Part shown: positions 1 to 11,666 of the stretch, piece by piece | Numbering within the stretch: the first letter of the stretch is position 1 | How the letters are laid out: every line of letters begins with the position of its first letter | NCBI RefSeq assembly: GCF_000001735.4 | Contig: NC_003074.8 | Location: forward strand, 21,025,261-21,089,260 | Source of the DNA: Arabidopsis thaliana | Taxonomy: Eukaryota; Streptophyta; Magnoliopsida; Brassicales; Brassicaceae | DNA: 64,000 nt | Direction: 5' to 3' | Program-made: the position numbers and the translations under genes | Notes under the pieces: generated by a model | What the model was told of the DNA's origin: nothing | Seen by the model: only the letters and a program-made list of their open reading frames with translations | The model's database searches: none

Positions 1-3000
1 GAGAAAACACGAAAAGAAGAGGGCTAGAAGCACATGCATGTTGGATATAATATTCCTCTTGCTTCTCCGACTATGACTTTGATCAATCATTGAATGTTTT
101 TCCCCGCCAAATTAAGTTCATTGATTACACAAGCTTTTAAATAAAGTCTATATTATTACTTATCAAGGTTATTATGTTGATAACAAATTACATTGTCAAT
201 TTTGAAAAATGTGATGTTGGCATTTGTCCCCCAAATGTAATATCAATAGCGACATTGAATTTTCTTGATCGTGAAGAAAACTCACTCTTTGGTCTTTGCC
301 TCGCATACCACTACAGAAGCATAATCAGACGAATAATACTTATTAATTATTATACTATATGATTGGATCTTCGATTCATATTCCTTTTTTTCTCTTTTCT
401 GTTTTTGCCAATTATTGTGTTATACAATTTGTATAATATTGTACAGTAAAACGGAATAATGTTTTAAGAGATTCTTGCAAAAGATTCTTCCCTTTTTTCT
501 TCTATAAACTATAACAAATATTCCTTGACGACAAGAAAAACTACATATCTCACTCTAATCATCATATGTTAATATCAATATTCTTAACGCATGAATTATA
601 AAAAGACTATAGGTAAAATGATCGTAACAAAAAAAAATGATCGCAACATTCGAAGTTCGAACACTTCCAGAGACCAGAGCGTCAATTTGTTGCGCAATAG
701 AAAACGTGAATTTGTACTTCTTTGTAAATCTAAATAATTTCTACCAAAGCATTGAATTTTCCATTTTTCTTTCATAAAGGTATAAAAAATAATTTCAATC
801 ATGTGATTAGTAAAGATTTGATTTTCTTTTGGTAGTTTGTAGATACAAAATTTTGGGAGATTATAGCATACTGCTAATTGTACCCTTATATTGTTATTTA
901 ATCAAATATAAAATCTTTTGACAAAAACCGTGAATAATGATTTCATAGATGAAAAACTAAAATTGGTGTGGAAAGTTGGAAACTTAGGAGAATAAAGCAC
1001 ACAAATATTAATGTTGTTGGCCAGTAAAAACAAGGAAAGTTTCTCAAAAAAAAAAAAAATATTTTAATTAAAATAGATACATTAATTATTATTTAATAAT
1101 TGAACTAATAGTATGATGACACTTGTCCAAATTGGATGAGAATAATTACTCAAAGTTTCTCGGAAGAGAAACTCAACTCTCCTTCTCTCCTACTTTTTCT
1201 CTCTTTTTTCATACTTTTTTTTTTAATTATTATTTTTTTGGTTGGGTATCTCATTGAGATACTTCCAATGGAGATGCTCTTACATTGGGTAGCAAACAAA
1301 TCCAAAAGCAATGAATGAAATGGGAGAAAAGTAGGAAAAGCAAAGAATTCTTATTCCTTGATTCCCTCATCTCCTCCACTTCTTTATAAGTCTGTAGATT
1401 CGTAAAGAGTCTAAATTATAAAAGCTACATTTTTTTTTTGGATAAGTAGATGATTGCATACGCACTGAATTCCTAACTATATGTGGAAATTTTCCAAGAG
1501 GAACTATGGTTGGGTCAGTTTTTTGTTTTTGTTTTAGACAATTGTTATTGGGTCTCAGTTTCTGAATGTGAATCAGTTCTTAGCCTGGCCCAATACAATA
1601 CTTACTAGTGGATATCGTTTCGTCTTTCACCTTGTTACTGGACCTTCAGCCGAAGACTTGTCGCTTTCTTCCACTGTCATAAGTAAAGGTCAAATTATTT
1701 CTATTTCTAATGTCATTTATACAAATATATGTAGAACATTATCTGTTTTTTCTTATTAGATACTACTCGAGCTAAATCAAATTGGGCTAAACCCATTTAA
1801 CTCAAGACGCAGCTAACCTAGCTAACAGTCTTAACACTACTGCTCACATTAAAGAGTGATTGCTCTTCCTTTTTGTCAACATTTTAGTGTGTTGTTAGTG
1901 ATTGCTCTGCTGTAAATCCATATTCCAGAAGAATATACAAATTCAAATTGTACTTTGTTACTATAGCTTATTTTCAAAATGGAACTTTAATTATTCAGTT
2001 TTTGTGAAAAGCTAAATTTATGTTTTCTTTTTGGTCGAGAGGTTGAGTATCGAGGAGACACCAACTCCATCTACACCATCACGCTTACTAGACATACTTT
2101 CTCGATTTATATTTTTGCTTTACTCTTTTTTATTTCTTCAAGCTCAATATGTTATACTCTCTAGTATAGTCTCCCAAACTGCAAAAGCCTACACATTTCA
2201 CGTCAGAGTTTGGAGAAGTTTTAAAATGTCCAACCCCTTAAATGGTCAATAATGACAACAATTCAAGAATTATATAACATAAAAGTCTGTAGTTAATTGC
2301 TCATATTTTTCATATATACTAACCTTAGCCATCTCTCGACCATTTATCATGTTTCAGCACCAATCAAAGCTTTACTTAGACCACATCTTCTATTTTCTCT
2401 CCAAACAGTGGAGCGATGTGAATTTATCAATTTAAAATACAACAGCTATAAATCCATTTATAGCTAGTTGAAGAATGTGAATTCGTGCCTTACTTGGTGA
2501 AAGAGTAAAGAATTAAATCATAAATAATAATCCTTAAAGGGTATTCAAATGTAAAATAAAAGAAAAAGGAACTTCAAAATCATCCGATGTCAGCACAGGA
2601 AAGTGAAGGCACTGTGGTATCGAGATAAATAAATTAATCAAACATGCATAAGTTAAGAAATTCACCCATACATCACAATGAGTCTACTTTATATATTAAG
2701 AAATTAATTCATCCCCACAATCCATATTATAGAGTAGAGAAAAATAGAAATGCTTTTTGTCTCATCGAAGAATGGCCCCATCAATTCTATCCTTTTCTCG
2801 TTTCTATTTTTTCACGCCTTTACCCTGCCTCTTCATTGTTTGTTTACTCTTTTTTCTAATCAAATAGTAATGTTTAGGGATACAATTTAGTACTCATAAT
2901 ATTTTAGCTTTGCAAATTTTATGAAACTGCAAATAGTTTTTAATCTTAAAAAACATTCTGTCTTGTGGTACTGTTTCTTGTGTTACACCTTCTCGCAAAT

Positions 3001-3941
3001 ACGGTAAAAGTATTACCTCATTCTCAAGCACTAATCCGTCCTCCACATTTACTAATAACAAATAGTATATTTATTTACATTAACAGAAATAGGTTTTCAC
3101 ATTTGACGAAAAGATTCTCCAGTTTCGTCATACCTACTCTGTTGTGAATCTGTGCTTGCTTTTTCCATGTGCTCCAAAAAACCTAGAAGTCTAGTATACT
3201 AAATAAATTTGATTTTTTCTTAATATATTATATACAATATGATCGATTCATACGAAGGAAAAAAGGTGGTCAAACATATATAGATAAATACAGTAAATAT
3301 AACATTGGTTAAAAATTTCTTCAAGGAAGACATAAAAACAAATGAAGGTACAAAAATATTCAGAAAGATACGAACAAAAGGCAGAACTCTTTAGGGGACA
3401 AGATAACATGAGGTAGCTTTGAAACTCTAACACTTCTCCATATATTCTTTCATTAAGATTCTACAAACAGCTTCTCTTGACTGTCCTGCATCGTACGTTC
3501 ACTTTATATACACCATTTCATGATGCTTTTAAGTTCTAAAATACATATACTGTTTTGAAAGTCTTGTTTCGCTGCAAGTACTTTACCCAATCACATCTCT
3601 TTGTTAGATTCTTCTGTCTGTACAAATATTCCCACAATCTAATAATCTTCGTCATCACCCTATACTTTACGTACCCCTAAAATTTGATTTAACTTGTACA
3701 AAATTATAGTTTCCTTTTCTTTTTTTGTATTTTCTTCTAAAAGAATCGGAAAAGAACACACAAATTCCTACTTACAAGTTACAACACATGTTTACACCCA
3801 TTACTCAAACTTATAACTAAACCCATATAAAGTCTTCTTTTTTTTTGAGAAAAAAAACAAAAGATTTGTGGTAATTATACTCACGTTAATTAATTATATA
3901 ATAAAGTTAAACCCTAAATAATTGCTCAAGTCATATCGAGA
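1..3941. other. Gene-free AT-rich intergenic region
   Basis: No convincing exon, RNA gene or intact transposon was seen in this stretch. The open frames are short, lack family motifs and are interrupted. It holds homopolymer A/T runs and a small fold-back near 1245-1265 (GTATCTCA then TGAGATAC) followed by a GGAGATGCTCTTA sequence. The right-hand part is the 3' flank of the bHLH107 gene. Confidence 0.6.
1140..1300. repeat. Possible MITE-like remnant with small fold-back
   Basis: A palindrome (GTATCTCA/TGAGATAC, one-base loop) sits beside TGGAGATGCTCTTA. That sequence resembles the termini of some small non-autonomous plant DNA elements. No matching inverted end or target-site duplication was found, so this is a weak call. 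Confidence 0.2.
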
Positions 3942-5358
3942 TCAGACCATTATGATGTGATCCAGCGCACGACGTCGTTTTAACCTTTCTTCCCCACCAC
4001 CACCACCATGTCCCACCATCACCGACTTGCTTGACCGTTCGAGTAAAGACTTGAGTGCGTTCTGTAGAAAATTCACCGACTGGACGCCGTGATGCTCTTT
4101 GTCAGCGGCCACAACGAGAACGTTTCTTGTTCGACCACCGACTGTTGTCATGTCGGCAAAGAGAGTTTCCATCTGAAGAGATTTGAGTGTCTCCATGAGA
4201 TCTTTCAAGAGCTCTGGCCGGTCCTCGCAGCAAAACGATACCTTAAAGATTATCCGTCGATCGTCGCCTCTGGAACAGTCCTCAATGTTGAGTACACTGA
4301 TTTCGTCAGTCTCCGACGGTATTGTTTCGTCGGTGATTTCTAGGGTTTGTTGTTTTAGTTCTTTGACTCGTTGAACCACTTTTGCTAGTAGTGTGGATTT
4401 GTCTGTCTGTGTAAAGAAAATTAAAACAAATAAAGGAAACAAGGAAAGAGAAAAGGTCAGATCATTAGAATTTGTCTTGATTCGAGAAATTTTGTCTTCA
4501 TGTTTCAATTGTTTTCAAATGAGAAAAAAAAAAGCTCGATAACTTTCCCGACAAAGTGATTATCAGCTTCAGAGAAAAAAAGGGGCTTGTAAGCTTTTTA
4601 TATCTCCTCAATTTTCTAGATATTCCCAGTACTTGCAGCTTTTTTATTATTCGAAAACATTACATTTGACTGATGTTAGTTTTAAAATGGTTCATTTTCT
4701 ATAAGTGATATACTTCCAATATTCCACCTTTCTCACCAATAAATAAAATCTTAGCTAGACACTAGACTGTAGTAACGTATATCACACAAGCAAGATTAAT
4801 CTGATTAAGACAAAAAAATTGTCATTTGGATATAAAGATTTAATTAAAAACACAAAATTCTGGTGAGATAACATCAAAACTTTAATCCTCATTTCATAAA
4901 TCTTTTCCTAATTAAATTATATGCATGTTTAGACGAGTACTGAAGAATATGTAACTTTAGAAGTTAATTTCATATCTTAAATAACCCAAAAGAATTAATA
5001 GTTTCATCATGCTTAATCTTCCATTTTTATCTTCTATGCTTTTTATAATTTTCCGGTTCAAGTCTCTATCTAAGTTTCATTATAAGTTTAGAGTAGAGTA
5101 GTGAGATAGTAAAGTAAAAGATTTGTGTACCTTGGAGTTACAAGAGAGTAACTTGCGGAGCTTGTTGAGATGGGAATTGATTCTTGCTCTTCTCTTTCGC
5201 TCAGCCTCTTTATGGTTCCTCAGAGAAGCAAGAGCTTTGTCTTCATAAACCGTGGCAAAAGGGTCAGACGACGACGTCACGGTGGTGGAAGTAGACGAGG
5301 CACATAATCCTCCGGTGAGGAAGGCATAAAATATTTGATCTGAAACCTCTGGCTGCAT
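3942..5358 (-). CDS. BHLH107: bHLH transcription factor with C-terminal ACT-like domain (bHLH107)
   Basis: Two coding exons, 5358-5131 and 4406-3942, join in phase to give 230 residues. The intron has a GTACAC donor and an ACAG acceptor. The basic helix-loop-helix spans about residues 48-100. The basic part reads NHKEAERKRRARIN, with the His-Glu-Arg positions needed for E-box DNA contact, and the intron splits the loop after CNSK. Residues about 127-195 (RIIFKVSFCCEDRPELLKDL and onward) look like the ACT-like fold seen in this bHLH subgroup, which usually mediates dimerisation. The protein should act in the nucleus as a dimeric DNA-binding regulator. The start Met is the first in the frame (MQPEVSDQ). 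I assign bHLH107 (At3g56770) from memory. The family call is firm; the biological role is not evident from sequence. Confidence 0.9.
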
Positions 5359-6352
5359 TTTTTTGTTGCTGTTGTTTGCTTCTCCGCCGCCTCCCTTTTT
5401 GTTGGGTTTGGAGCTTTCTTTCGGTGGGTTCTGTCCTAAAAGAATATGACTATACTATAATTTATACGAAAATAAGCTTAGAGTGAGAGGAGATGTATGT
5501 ACATACATATTTTTTTTTGTCGTCGTATGTACATAGATATATACTTAGGTGTTTGTAGAAATATTTTAAAAAAAAAAATTTGAAAAAAGGTTTCATTATT
5601 TTTCCGCAACCGAACGATTGCAATTGTATGTTTCATAACATTTTTAATAGCTCTAGATAACAAAAAAAATTGGGTAGTGAAGGGTGGCAACTGGCAAGGT
5701 ATTCCAATTTTTGTTTACAAAGTTATCTTAACATAAAAAAGAAATATTTTACAAAAGCAAAAACTTAGAAGAAATTTTTTACTATATATCTTTTACCAAA
5801 TAATATCATATCAAACTTTAATAAAAAATTTGTTAGTATATCTACACAACACATCAACAACTTCTATGTTTCTTCTTCTTTAAAAGGGGATTTATTGAAA
5901 GCACAATTTTGATATTTCTCATTTGCATTTTTATGTAATGGATTTTTTATCCTTTTCTATTGAAAAGAAGGAAATTAATTGGCTTTAAGACTCTGTTTTC
6001 TACTTGGCCCATATAAACACACCGAGGGATATGATTGAACCAAGAAATTGAACCAGAACATTAATCAGATCGGTTTAAGTTCATACTAACTGGTTATCTT
6101 CTTCTTTGTGGGGAAGTCGAAGGGTTTGTGAGATCTCATAACTCCGGTGAATCCTCTTCGTCCAGACTCCAGACTCCAGACTCCAGATCTTCAGAATCTA
6201 CCTCGCACGAAATCTCGTAAGTATTAGTTGGAAATTATATTTATTAGTTATTGGAGAAACTTGATAAGCAATAAAGAGTTTTGACCTAAACAAGTTATTT
6301 GTAATTAGGGTTTTAAACATAGTCTAATGTTTTTTCGACCTAAACAGAGACA
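5359..6352. other. Divergent promoter region between bHLH107 and the F-box gene
   Basis: No gene was seen. The interval serves both flanking genes, which start in opposite directions. Three tandem CCAGACT units lie at about 6164-6186. A possible 5'-UTR intron for the F-box gene runs from a GTAAGT donor at 6217 to an AG at 6347, just before its ATG. This is inferred from splice signals only. Confidence 0.45.
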
Positions 6353-8016
6353 ATGACAAAGAAGGTTTGTTCATGTATCAACGAGTTGCCCGACGATTTG
6401 ATCTTGAAGATTTTGTCATTCGTTTCTACTAAACATGTTGTAGTGACAAGTCTTTTGTCAAAAAAATGGAAATCTCTTTGGACAAGGGTGCCTATACTCA
6501 AGTACGATGTTCGGGATCACACTAGATTTGAACGATTTCTCGACAAGTCTCTGTTCTCACACCAATCTCATGTTCTAGAAAGCCTTCATGTCGAATTAAG
6601 TGTGACCCTGTGGAATAAAGACATTGGACCATGGATTAGAACCGCGCTTCATCATCATCATTGCCACCTCCGTGAGCTAGAGATAGATGCTTGTATTGTC
6701 CATACCGTATTACCTCCTGAATTGTTTACCTGCAAAACACTTGTTGTCTTGAAACTCAAAGGTATAGTGATCGATGTGGAAGCTCCTCTTACAACGGTCT
6801 CTCTCCCATCCCTAAAAACTCTGCACATTGACCACTCGAGTTTATTCGACTTTGGATCCCTTCAAATGCTTTTATCCAATTGCAATTTTATTACTGACCT
6901 AATGGTCATAAGAGAATCTCGTTTCTTTTTTGCTGAGTACGACGTTTCTTGGTGTAAAACACTTATGGCCTTGAAACTCGAAGGCTTGAAGGATGTGATA
7001 AGCATTTCTTCTTCTTCCGCGGTATGTCTCCCACTCCTCAAAACTCTCCATGTTGCCCGCATGGAGGACTTTAACAATGATTCCTTTTGTCGGCTTTTAT
7101 CCAATTGCCCTGTTCTCTCCGACCTAACACTGGAAGAAAAAACCAGTGATGTTTTGTTGAATTTGGATATCGACATGCCTTACTTACAAAGATTGTCGAT
7201 TATCACAAGAGTCGATGCAGATTCCAAGCATATTTTTAGTTTGATGAAAAACTACACTCGAAAGCTTGCGATTATCGCACCTTCTTTCAAGTACTTCAGC
7301 ATTCAAGAGTTGGCATATGCAAGCCGTTACCGGTATATTGTACGGGTTAGGCTCGGAGTTCCATCAAAATTAGAGGTAACTTTTTTCATTCCATGTCGTT
7401 TCTTTCTCGTGTTATATCTTGTTGGAACCATCACATAAATGAAATATCGTGTTTTTTTTTTCTTTTTTTTCTAGGATGCAAGTACCTTCAGTCGAATCGT
7501 GCATCTGGAGCTGAGCATATGTAGTGAAAGATCTGTGGAAATGCTTGTAGATTTGCTCCTATGTTTCACTAAATTGGTGGTCCTCAAGCTTGAACATGTA
7601 TTCAGTTTTCTCCCTTTTTTCCTTTACCATTGTAATTTATACTAGTGTTTAATATTCGACCTCAATGATCTTATTATTAATAGCAGTTTTACCATTTTTT
7701 CTCGTGATCGCAGGTTTACTTACTAACCCCGTTGGGTCGTTGGGAACCGCCAAGTTTGGTTCCCGAATGTTTGTTGTCCAGTCTTGAAGCTCTAGAGTGG
7801 AAAGGGTACACAGGGAGATACGGAGATAAGGATCTGGTGAGTTATCTCCTGAACCATGCGCTTTGTTTGAAAACGGCAAAAATCTTCTATAAGACATATC
7901 CATGTGAAGTGGAAGCGAAGCAACAGATTGAAGAGGACTTAGCTTCGATGCCAAGAGGTTCAAAGTCATGTGAAGTTCTTTTGAATGAAATTATAAGAAA
8001 CAAAGCAAATTGTTAA
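6353..8016 (+). CDS. F-box/LRR/FBD protein, probable SCF substrate adaptor
   Basis: Three exons, 6353-7375, 7475-7597 and 7714-8016, join in frame to about 482 residues. The F-box is at residues about 9-50 (INELPDDLILKILSF, then SLLSKKWKSLW). Leucine-rich segments of the plant type follow (LVVLKLKGI, LPSLKTLHID, LSNCPVLSDLTLE). The last exon carries an FBD-type end with AKQQIEEDLASMPRGSKSCE. Proteins of this architecture bind SKP1 through the F-box and present substrates to a CUL1 ubiquitin ligase. The family is very large and fast-evolving in Arabidopsis, and the substrate cannot be guessed. I match it to At3g56780 from memory. The curated model may use a shorter middle part, since the acceptors at 7474 and 7713 are my choice. 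Confidence 0.82.
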
Positions 8017-8214
8017 ATGATTGCTAATATTTGGAAGAAACTCGCGGACATCTTATGATTTGATGCTTCACTAAATTCAATGTTTCATTAAAATTTCTAC
8101 TGAGGTGTTTCACATTCTCTTGTGTTTAGGTTTTTATTGGCCTTCTGTTTCGTTGATCATTTGAAGCTATTCAATGAGCCCCGTTAGGAAATCAATTTAA
8201 CGTAAACTGACTGC

Positions 8215-8551
8215 CATTGATAGGACCTAATTTGCATTTAAAAAAACAATGACACTAGAGACCTTTAATAGAAAACCACGAACTAGACCAAGTTACAAAT
8301 TACAAGAGCAAGACAACAGAAATAACAAGGCTTTTGAAAATATTCAGACGCAAAATAGATCATAAAGGGATATAACATTCGTTTCTTAAACAACCAGAAA
8401 ACATACCTCGAGTCCCACACAAAAAAAAAATTAGAACATAACACAAGAATTTATATGTAAGAGATGCAAACCAAGTTTAGAGCCATTGTTTGGTTCCAAA
8501 ACAGCATCACTTAGCCATCATGACCTTAACAAACTCTTCATAGTTAATCTG
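8215..8551. repeat. Duplicated copy of the CAM3 3' end and 3' UTR
   Basis: This segment closely matches 9413-9765, which contains the last codons, stop and 3' UTR of the calmodulin gene. The match begins at ATTGATAGGACCTAATTTGC and ends at TTAATCTG. At the right-hand end, read on the minus strand, it still encodes the calmodulin tail [13 protein letters not shown] and stop (about 8551-8510). The rest of a calmodulin gene is absent. It abuts the truncated PRP3-like frame. Confidence 0.9.
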
Positions 8552-8574
8552 TTAAATGAGAAGAAGGAAACTCT

Positions 8575-9195
8575 TCATAAGAAGAAGTCTTGGGTTGCTA
8601 ATTCAGACGCAAGAACCTTCATTAGGTTGCTCAATTTCACCTTTGATTTTTGTGGTTCAAACAACGCTTGTCTAATCATCTTCTGTTTCTCCTTTTCTTT
8701 TGCCACACGCCTTAGAGTTTGCAGTTTCTTCTCTTCCTTCTTTGTCAATTTAAAAGGTTGGGGAGGTTTAAGAATATTCTGAAAAACATCTTTCTTGTGT
8801 TTGTTGTTGTTAACCATCAATGTACTAAGATTAATCACATGCCCATACTCATCTATTTCTCTTCCAAGTACATCTACACGCAGAAAAAAGCCCTTGGTCT
8901 GTTTATGTGCAACAGCCGTATCTATTGCCAGCTCCTGAAATCGTTTAACAGCTTCAAGGATTTGACTAGAAGTAGTGTCCGATGCAATAGAACAAGTATA
9001 CGGCCTTTTCTCAAACCTAGCTACATCTTCAAACCTAGAACTCTTGTTTGTCGTCCTAGCCGCCCCATTCTCTTCCTCTGATCTATCTTTCCTCTTACTT
9101 CCTTCGTGAGACCTCTCATGATGATGCTTAGTCCTATCTCTCTCATCACGATCGTCACGGATGCTCCTGGAATATCTCTGCTTCTTGTTATCCAT
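8575..9195 (-). CDS. Truncated PRP3-like (U4/U6 snRNP splicing factor) gene copy
   Basis: A single open frame of 206 residues starts at MDNKKQRYSR. The N-terminus is Arg/Asp/Glu/Lys-rich, as in splicing factors. FFLRVDVLGREIDEYG and the block LTKKEEKKLQTLRRVAKEKE to KVKLSNLMKVLASE resemble the plant PRP3 protein, a component of the U4/U6 snRNP. Known PRP3 proteins have well over 100 residues between those blocks and a C-terminal domain (DUF1115) beyond them. Here the blocks are nearly joined (ILKPPQPFKL), and the frame stops 4 residues after TQD. The copy thus has an internal deletion and lacks the conserved C-terminal domain, so normal PRP3 function is unlikely. The lack of introns would fit a processed copy. 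I match it to At3g56790 from memory. Whether it is expressed is unknown. Confidence 0.75.
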   Translation of the reverse strand: MDNKKQRYSRSIRDDRDERDRTKHHHERSHEGSKRKDRSEEENGAARTTNKSSRFEDVARFEKRPYTCSIASDTTSSQILEAVKRFQELAIDTAVAHKQTKGFFLRVDVLGREIDEYGHVINLSTLMVNNNKHKKDVFQNILKPPQPFKLTKKEEKKLQTLRRVAKEKEKQKMIRQALFEPQKSKVKLSNLMKVLASELATQDFFL

Positions 9196-9289
9196 GATGA
9201 GACAAATTTAGGGGAAGTATGAAACGAACGTGAACAAAGAAACACAAAGGTATTTTACCTATATTCACATCAATTGAATGATCCCAATT

Positions 9290-9378
9290 CAACCACGAAT
9301 AGGAAACTTTATGCCGTTTTCCTTTTTCTTAAACGACCACGAATTGGAAACTTTTATGTCGGTTTCTATTTTTTTAAT
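9290..9378. repeat. Imperfect tandem repeat, unit about 47 bp
   Basis: Two adjacent units share CCACGAAT(A/T)GGAAACTTT followed by a CGGTTT/CGTTTT T-rich part. They lie between the PRP3-like start and the CAM3 3' flank. No coding sense was seen. Confidence 0.5.
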
Positions 9379-9412
9379 GATACACACCACACCACGTTTT
9401 GACCTTTTTAGT

Positions 9413-9765
9413 CATTGATAGGACCTAATTTGCATTTCACAAAACCATGATACAATGCTTTACTAGAGAGACACCATTAATAAAAAACCGCGAACTAGAC
9501 CAAGGTTACAAATTACAGGAGCAAGACAACAAAAAAACAAGACTTTTGAAAATGTTCAGACGCAAAATAGAGCATAAAAGGGATAAAACATTCGCGTCTT
9601 AAACAAGCAGAAAACATACCTCGAGTCCCATGAATAAAAATTATAGAACATAACATAAGAATTTATATGTAAGAGATGCAAACCAAGTTTATAGAGCCAT
9701 TGTTTGGTTCTAAAACAGCATCACTTAGCCATCATGACCTTAACAAACTCTTCGTAGTTAATCTG
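9413..9765. repeat. Parent copy of the CAM3 3'-end duplication
   Basis: This is the partner of 8215-8551. It contains the functional end of the CAM3 coding sequence (stop codon at 9721-9723 on the minus strand) and its 3' UTR. The two copies differ by scattered substitutions and small indels, which points to a fairly recent but not brand-new duplication. Confidence 0.9.
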
Positions 9766-10660
9766 ACCATCACCATCAACATCAGCTTCCTTGATCATCT
9801 CATCAACTTCTTCATCAGTAAGCTTCTCACCAAGGTTTGTCATCACATGGCGGAGCTCAGCTGCTGAGATGAAACCGTTCTGGTCCTTGTCGAAAACCCG
9901 GAATGCTTCCTTGAGCTCTTCCTCAGAGTCGGTGTCCTTCATCTTACGAGCCATAAGGTTCAAGAACTCTGGGAAATCAATGGTACCGTTACCATCAGCA
10001 TCCACTTCGTTGATCATGTCTTGAAGCTCTGCTTCGGTTGGGTTTTGTCCAAGGGAACGCATCACAGTACCCAGCTCCTTGGTGGTAATGCAACCTACAA
10101 GCAAATCAAGAATTTGTTCATCATTCACTTCTCTGTAAATCTAATTCAATCAAATATCTTCAATTACGAAACTCAAAGCAGGTTTCTCTGTAGAGAAGCA
10201 TTTTAGCTAGATCCCAAACTTCTCAATTAACAGTTTCTAGTCATTAACTTCTCAAATCTAAAGTGAGATAAAATAATTCAGATGGAAAATTAAATCCAAA
10301 TCGATAACAAATTGGCAAATCTCCAAGTCATCAATCATCCAAATTTCGATTCAAATCCAATCCAGGAAACAAACGAACAAAAATTGAAAAACAAGGAACG
10401 AGTCTAGAGATCACGAATTACAGATCCGTTAATTATCTACATCGACACAGATCAATTGAATCAACAAGAAGAACAGAAATCAAATCAGTTATGGCTAGAC
10501 ACCAAGATCCAACAGTAGCAAAATCCTATGTATTCAAAAACATTTGAAATTGCGAGAGGGAGAGAGAAAAAAACAACAACGTACCATCACCATCCTTGTC
10601 GAATAAGCTGAAAGCTTCCTTAAACTCAGAGATCTGATCGTCGGTGAGCTGATCCGCCAT
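9721..10660 (-). CDS. CAM3: Calmodulin (CAM3)
   Basis: Two exons, 10660-10585 and 10094-9721, give exactly 149 residues, the usual calmodulin length. The single intron splits a Gly codon in the first EF-hand loop (DKDGDG, then CITTKE), the usual place in plant calmodulin genes. Four EF-hand loops are visible, starting at about residues 21 (DKDGDGCITTKE), 57 ([12 protein letters not shown]), 94 ([12 protein letters not shown]) and 130 ([12 protein letters not shown]). All keep acidic residues at positions 1 and 12, so four Ca2+ ions can be bound. The protein is a cytosolic and nuclear Ca2+ sensor that activates many partners. The sequence matches the CAM2/CAM3/CAM5 isoform as I remember it, and the chromosome 3 position gives CAM3 (At3g56800). 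Two CAMTA-type motifs lie about 330 bp upstream. Confidence 0.97.
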
Positions 10661-11666
10661 TGTTTTTTTCTTCTCCTTTTCGTGAAACCTGTAGATTCAG
10701 AATTTTTTTGTTTTCTCTCAAAACGAGAAAGAAGAAGAAGAAGAGAAAATTAGAAAAAGTGTCTCTGCTGGAAAAAACGAGAGAGCAACCGTATTTATCG
10801 GGTACGAAGCTATTAACGACTTTTGCTCCGACCCGGGACTTTAAAAGCTTTTTTTTTTAACCCGTACCGGGTTTGGAAAAATCTCTGTTATAACCTCGGA
10901 TTATGACTGTAATTGCGTTAATGCTATCATCAATGATTTCTTTTCTCTTATAAAACGCCAGAGTGGACAATTAAACGGATCACACGTTCACGCGGTCTGT
11001 ACGCGGAGCGTTGACTTGACTGTCACGTCAGCATTCTCGCTGGGTCCTCGAGATCTCTCTCAGTACAGATGTCTGTTTATGATTGGCTTCGCTTTTGAAT
11101 TTAAGTAGTCCTCCTCACCATTGAAAACAAATAATTAGTTTCTTTTATTGTTAACTTAAGTACAATATCACCTGCAAATTAATTAGATTAGATTTCGTTT
11201 TCAAACAATCAAAATCACTTCAAGATATAATTGATACGTCTAATCAATTTCTTAATAAATTCTATGATTAAATTATGTATATAAGGTAACTTAAGAAAGG
11301 TATATATAAAGAGAAAACGATCGAGTTTTAAAATATAGGATGAGTTATTAAAAAAAACATTAATATCTGTATCTAGATGAATATATTGTTTCTGATTTTG
11401 TTAATCATTCATTTATTTAAGGAAATCTATGTAGTACTAGTATATACATGAATTCATCAAATAGGGAAAGTTTTTATATTGAATGCAAATAGTGTATCAT
11501 TCATTAAACCCTAAACAACCAATTGCACTCTATTGAAAGATATGTCTTAAATTCTGAATAAGCTAAGAAAATTATAAAATAATTTAAACAACAAGTGTCA
11601 TAGGTGAAAATTGTCGCAACTATGACTTCCATAACCGTCACAACGAACCTAAAGATATCAATCGCA
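10661..11666. other. CAM3 promoter and 3' flank of the next gene
   Basis: No gene was seen. The part next to CAM3 is its GA-rich 5' UTR and promoter. It holds two ACGCGG motifs, TTGACTTGAC and a TCACGTCA element (11023-11030). The rest is AT-rich. Confidence 0.5.
10990..11006. promoter_or_regulatory. Paired CAMTA-type motifs (ACGCGG) upstream of CAM3
   Basis: ACGCGG occurs at 10990-10995 and 11001-11006. It fits the vCGCGb consensus bound by CAMTA proteins, which are themselves calmodulin-binding activators. The call rests on motif match and position only. Confidence 0.4.

Noticed and set aside
174-3433. Several 60-75 codon frames in the first 3.4 kb
   Set aside because: AT-rich chance frames without motifs, splice partners or codon bias.
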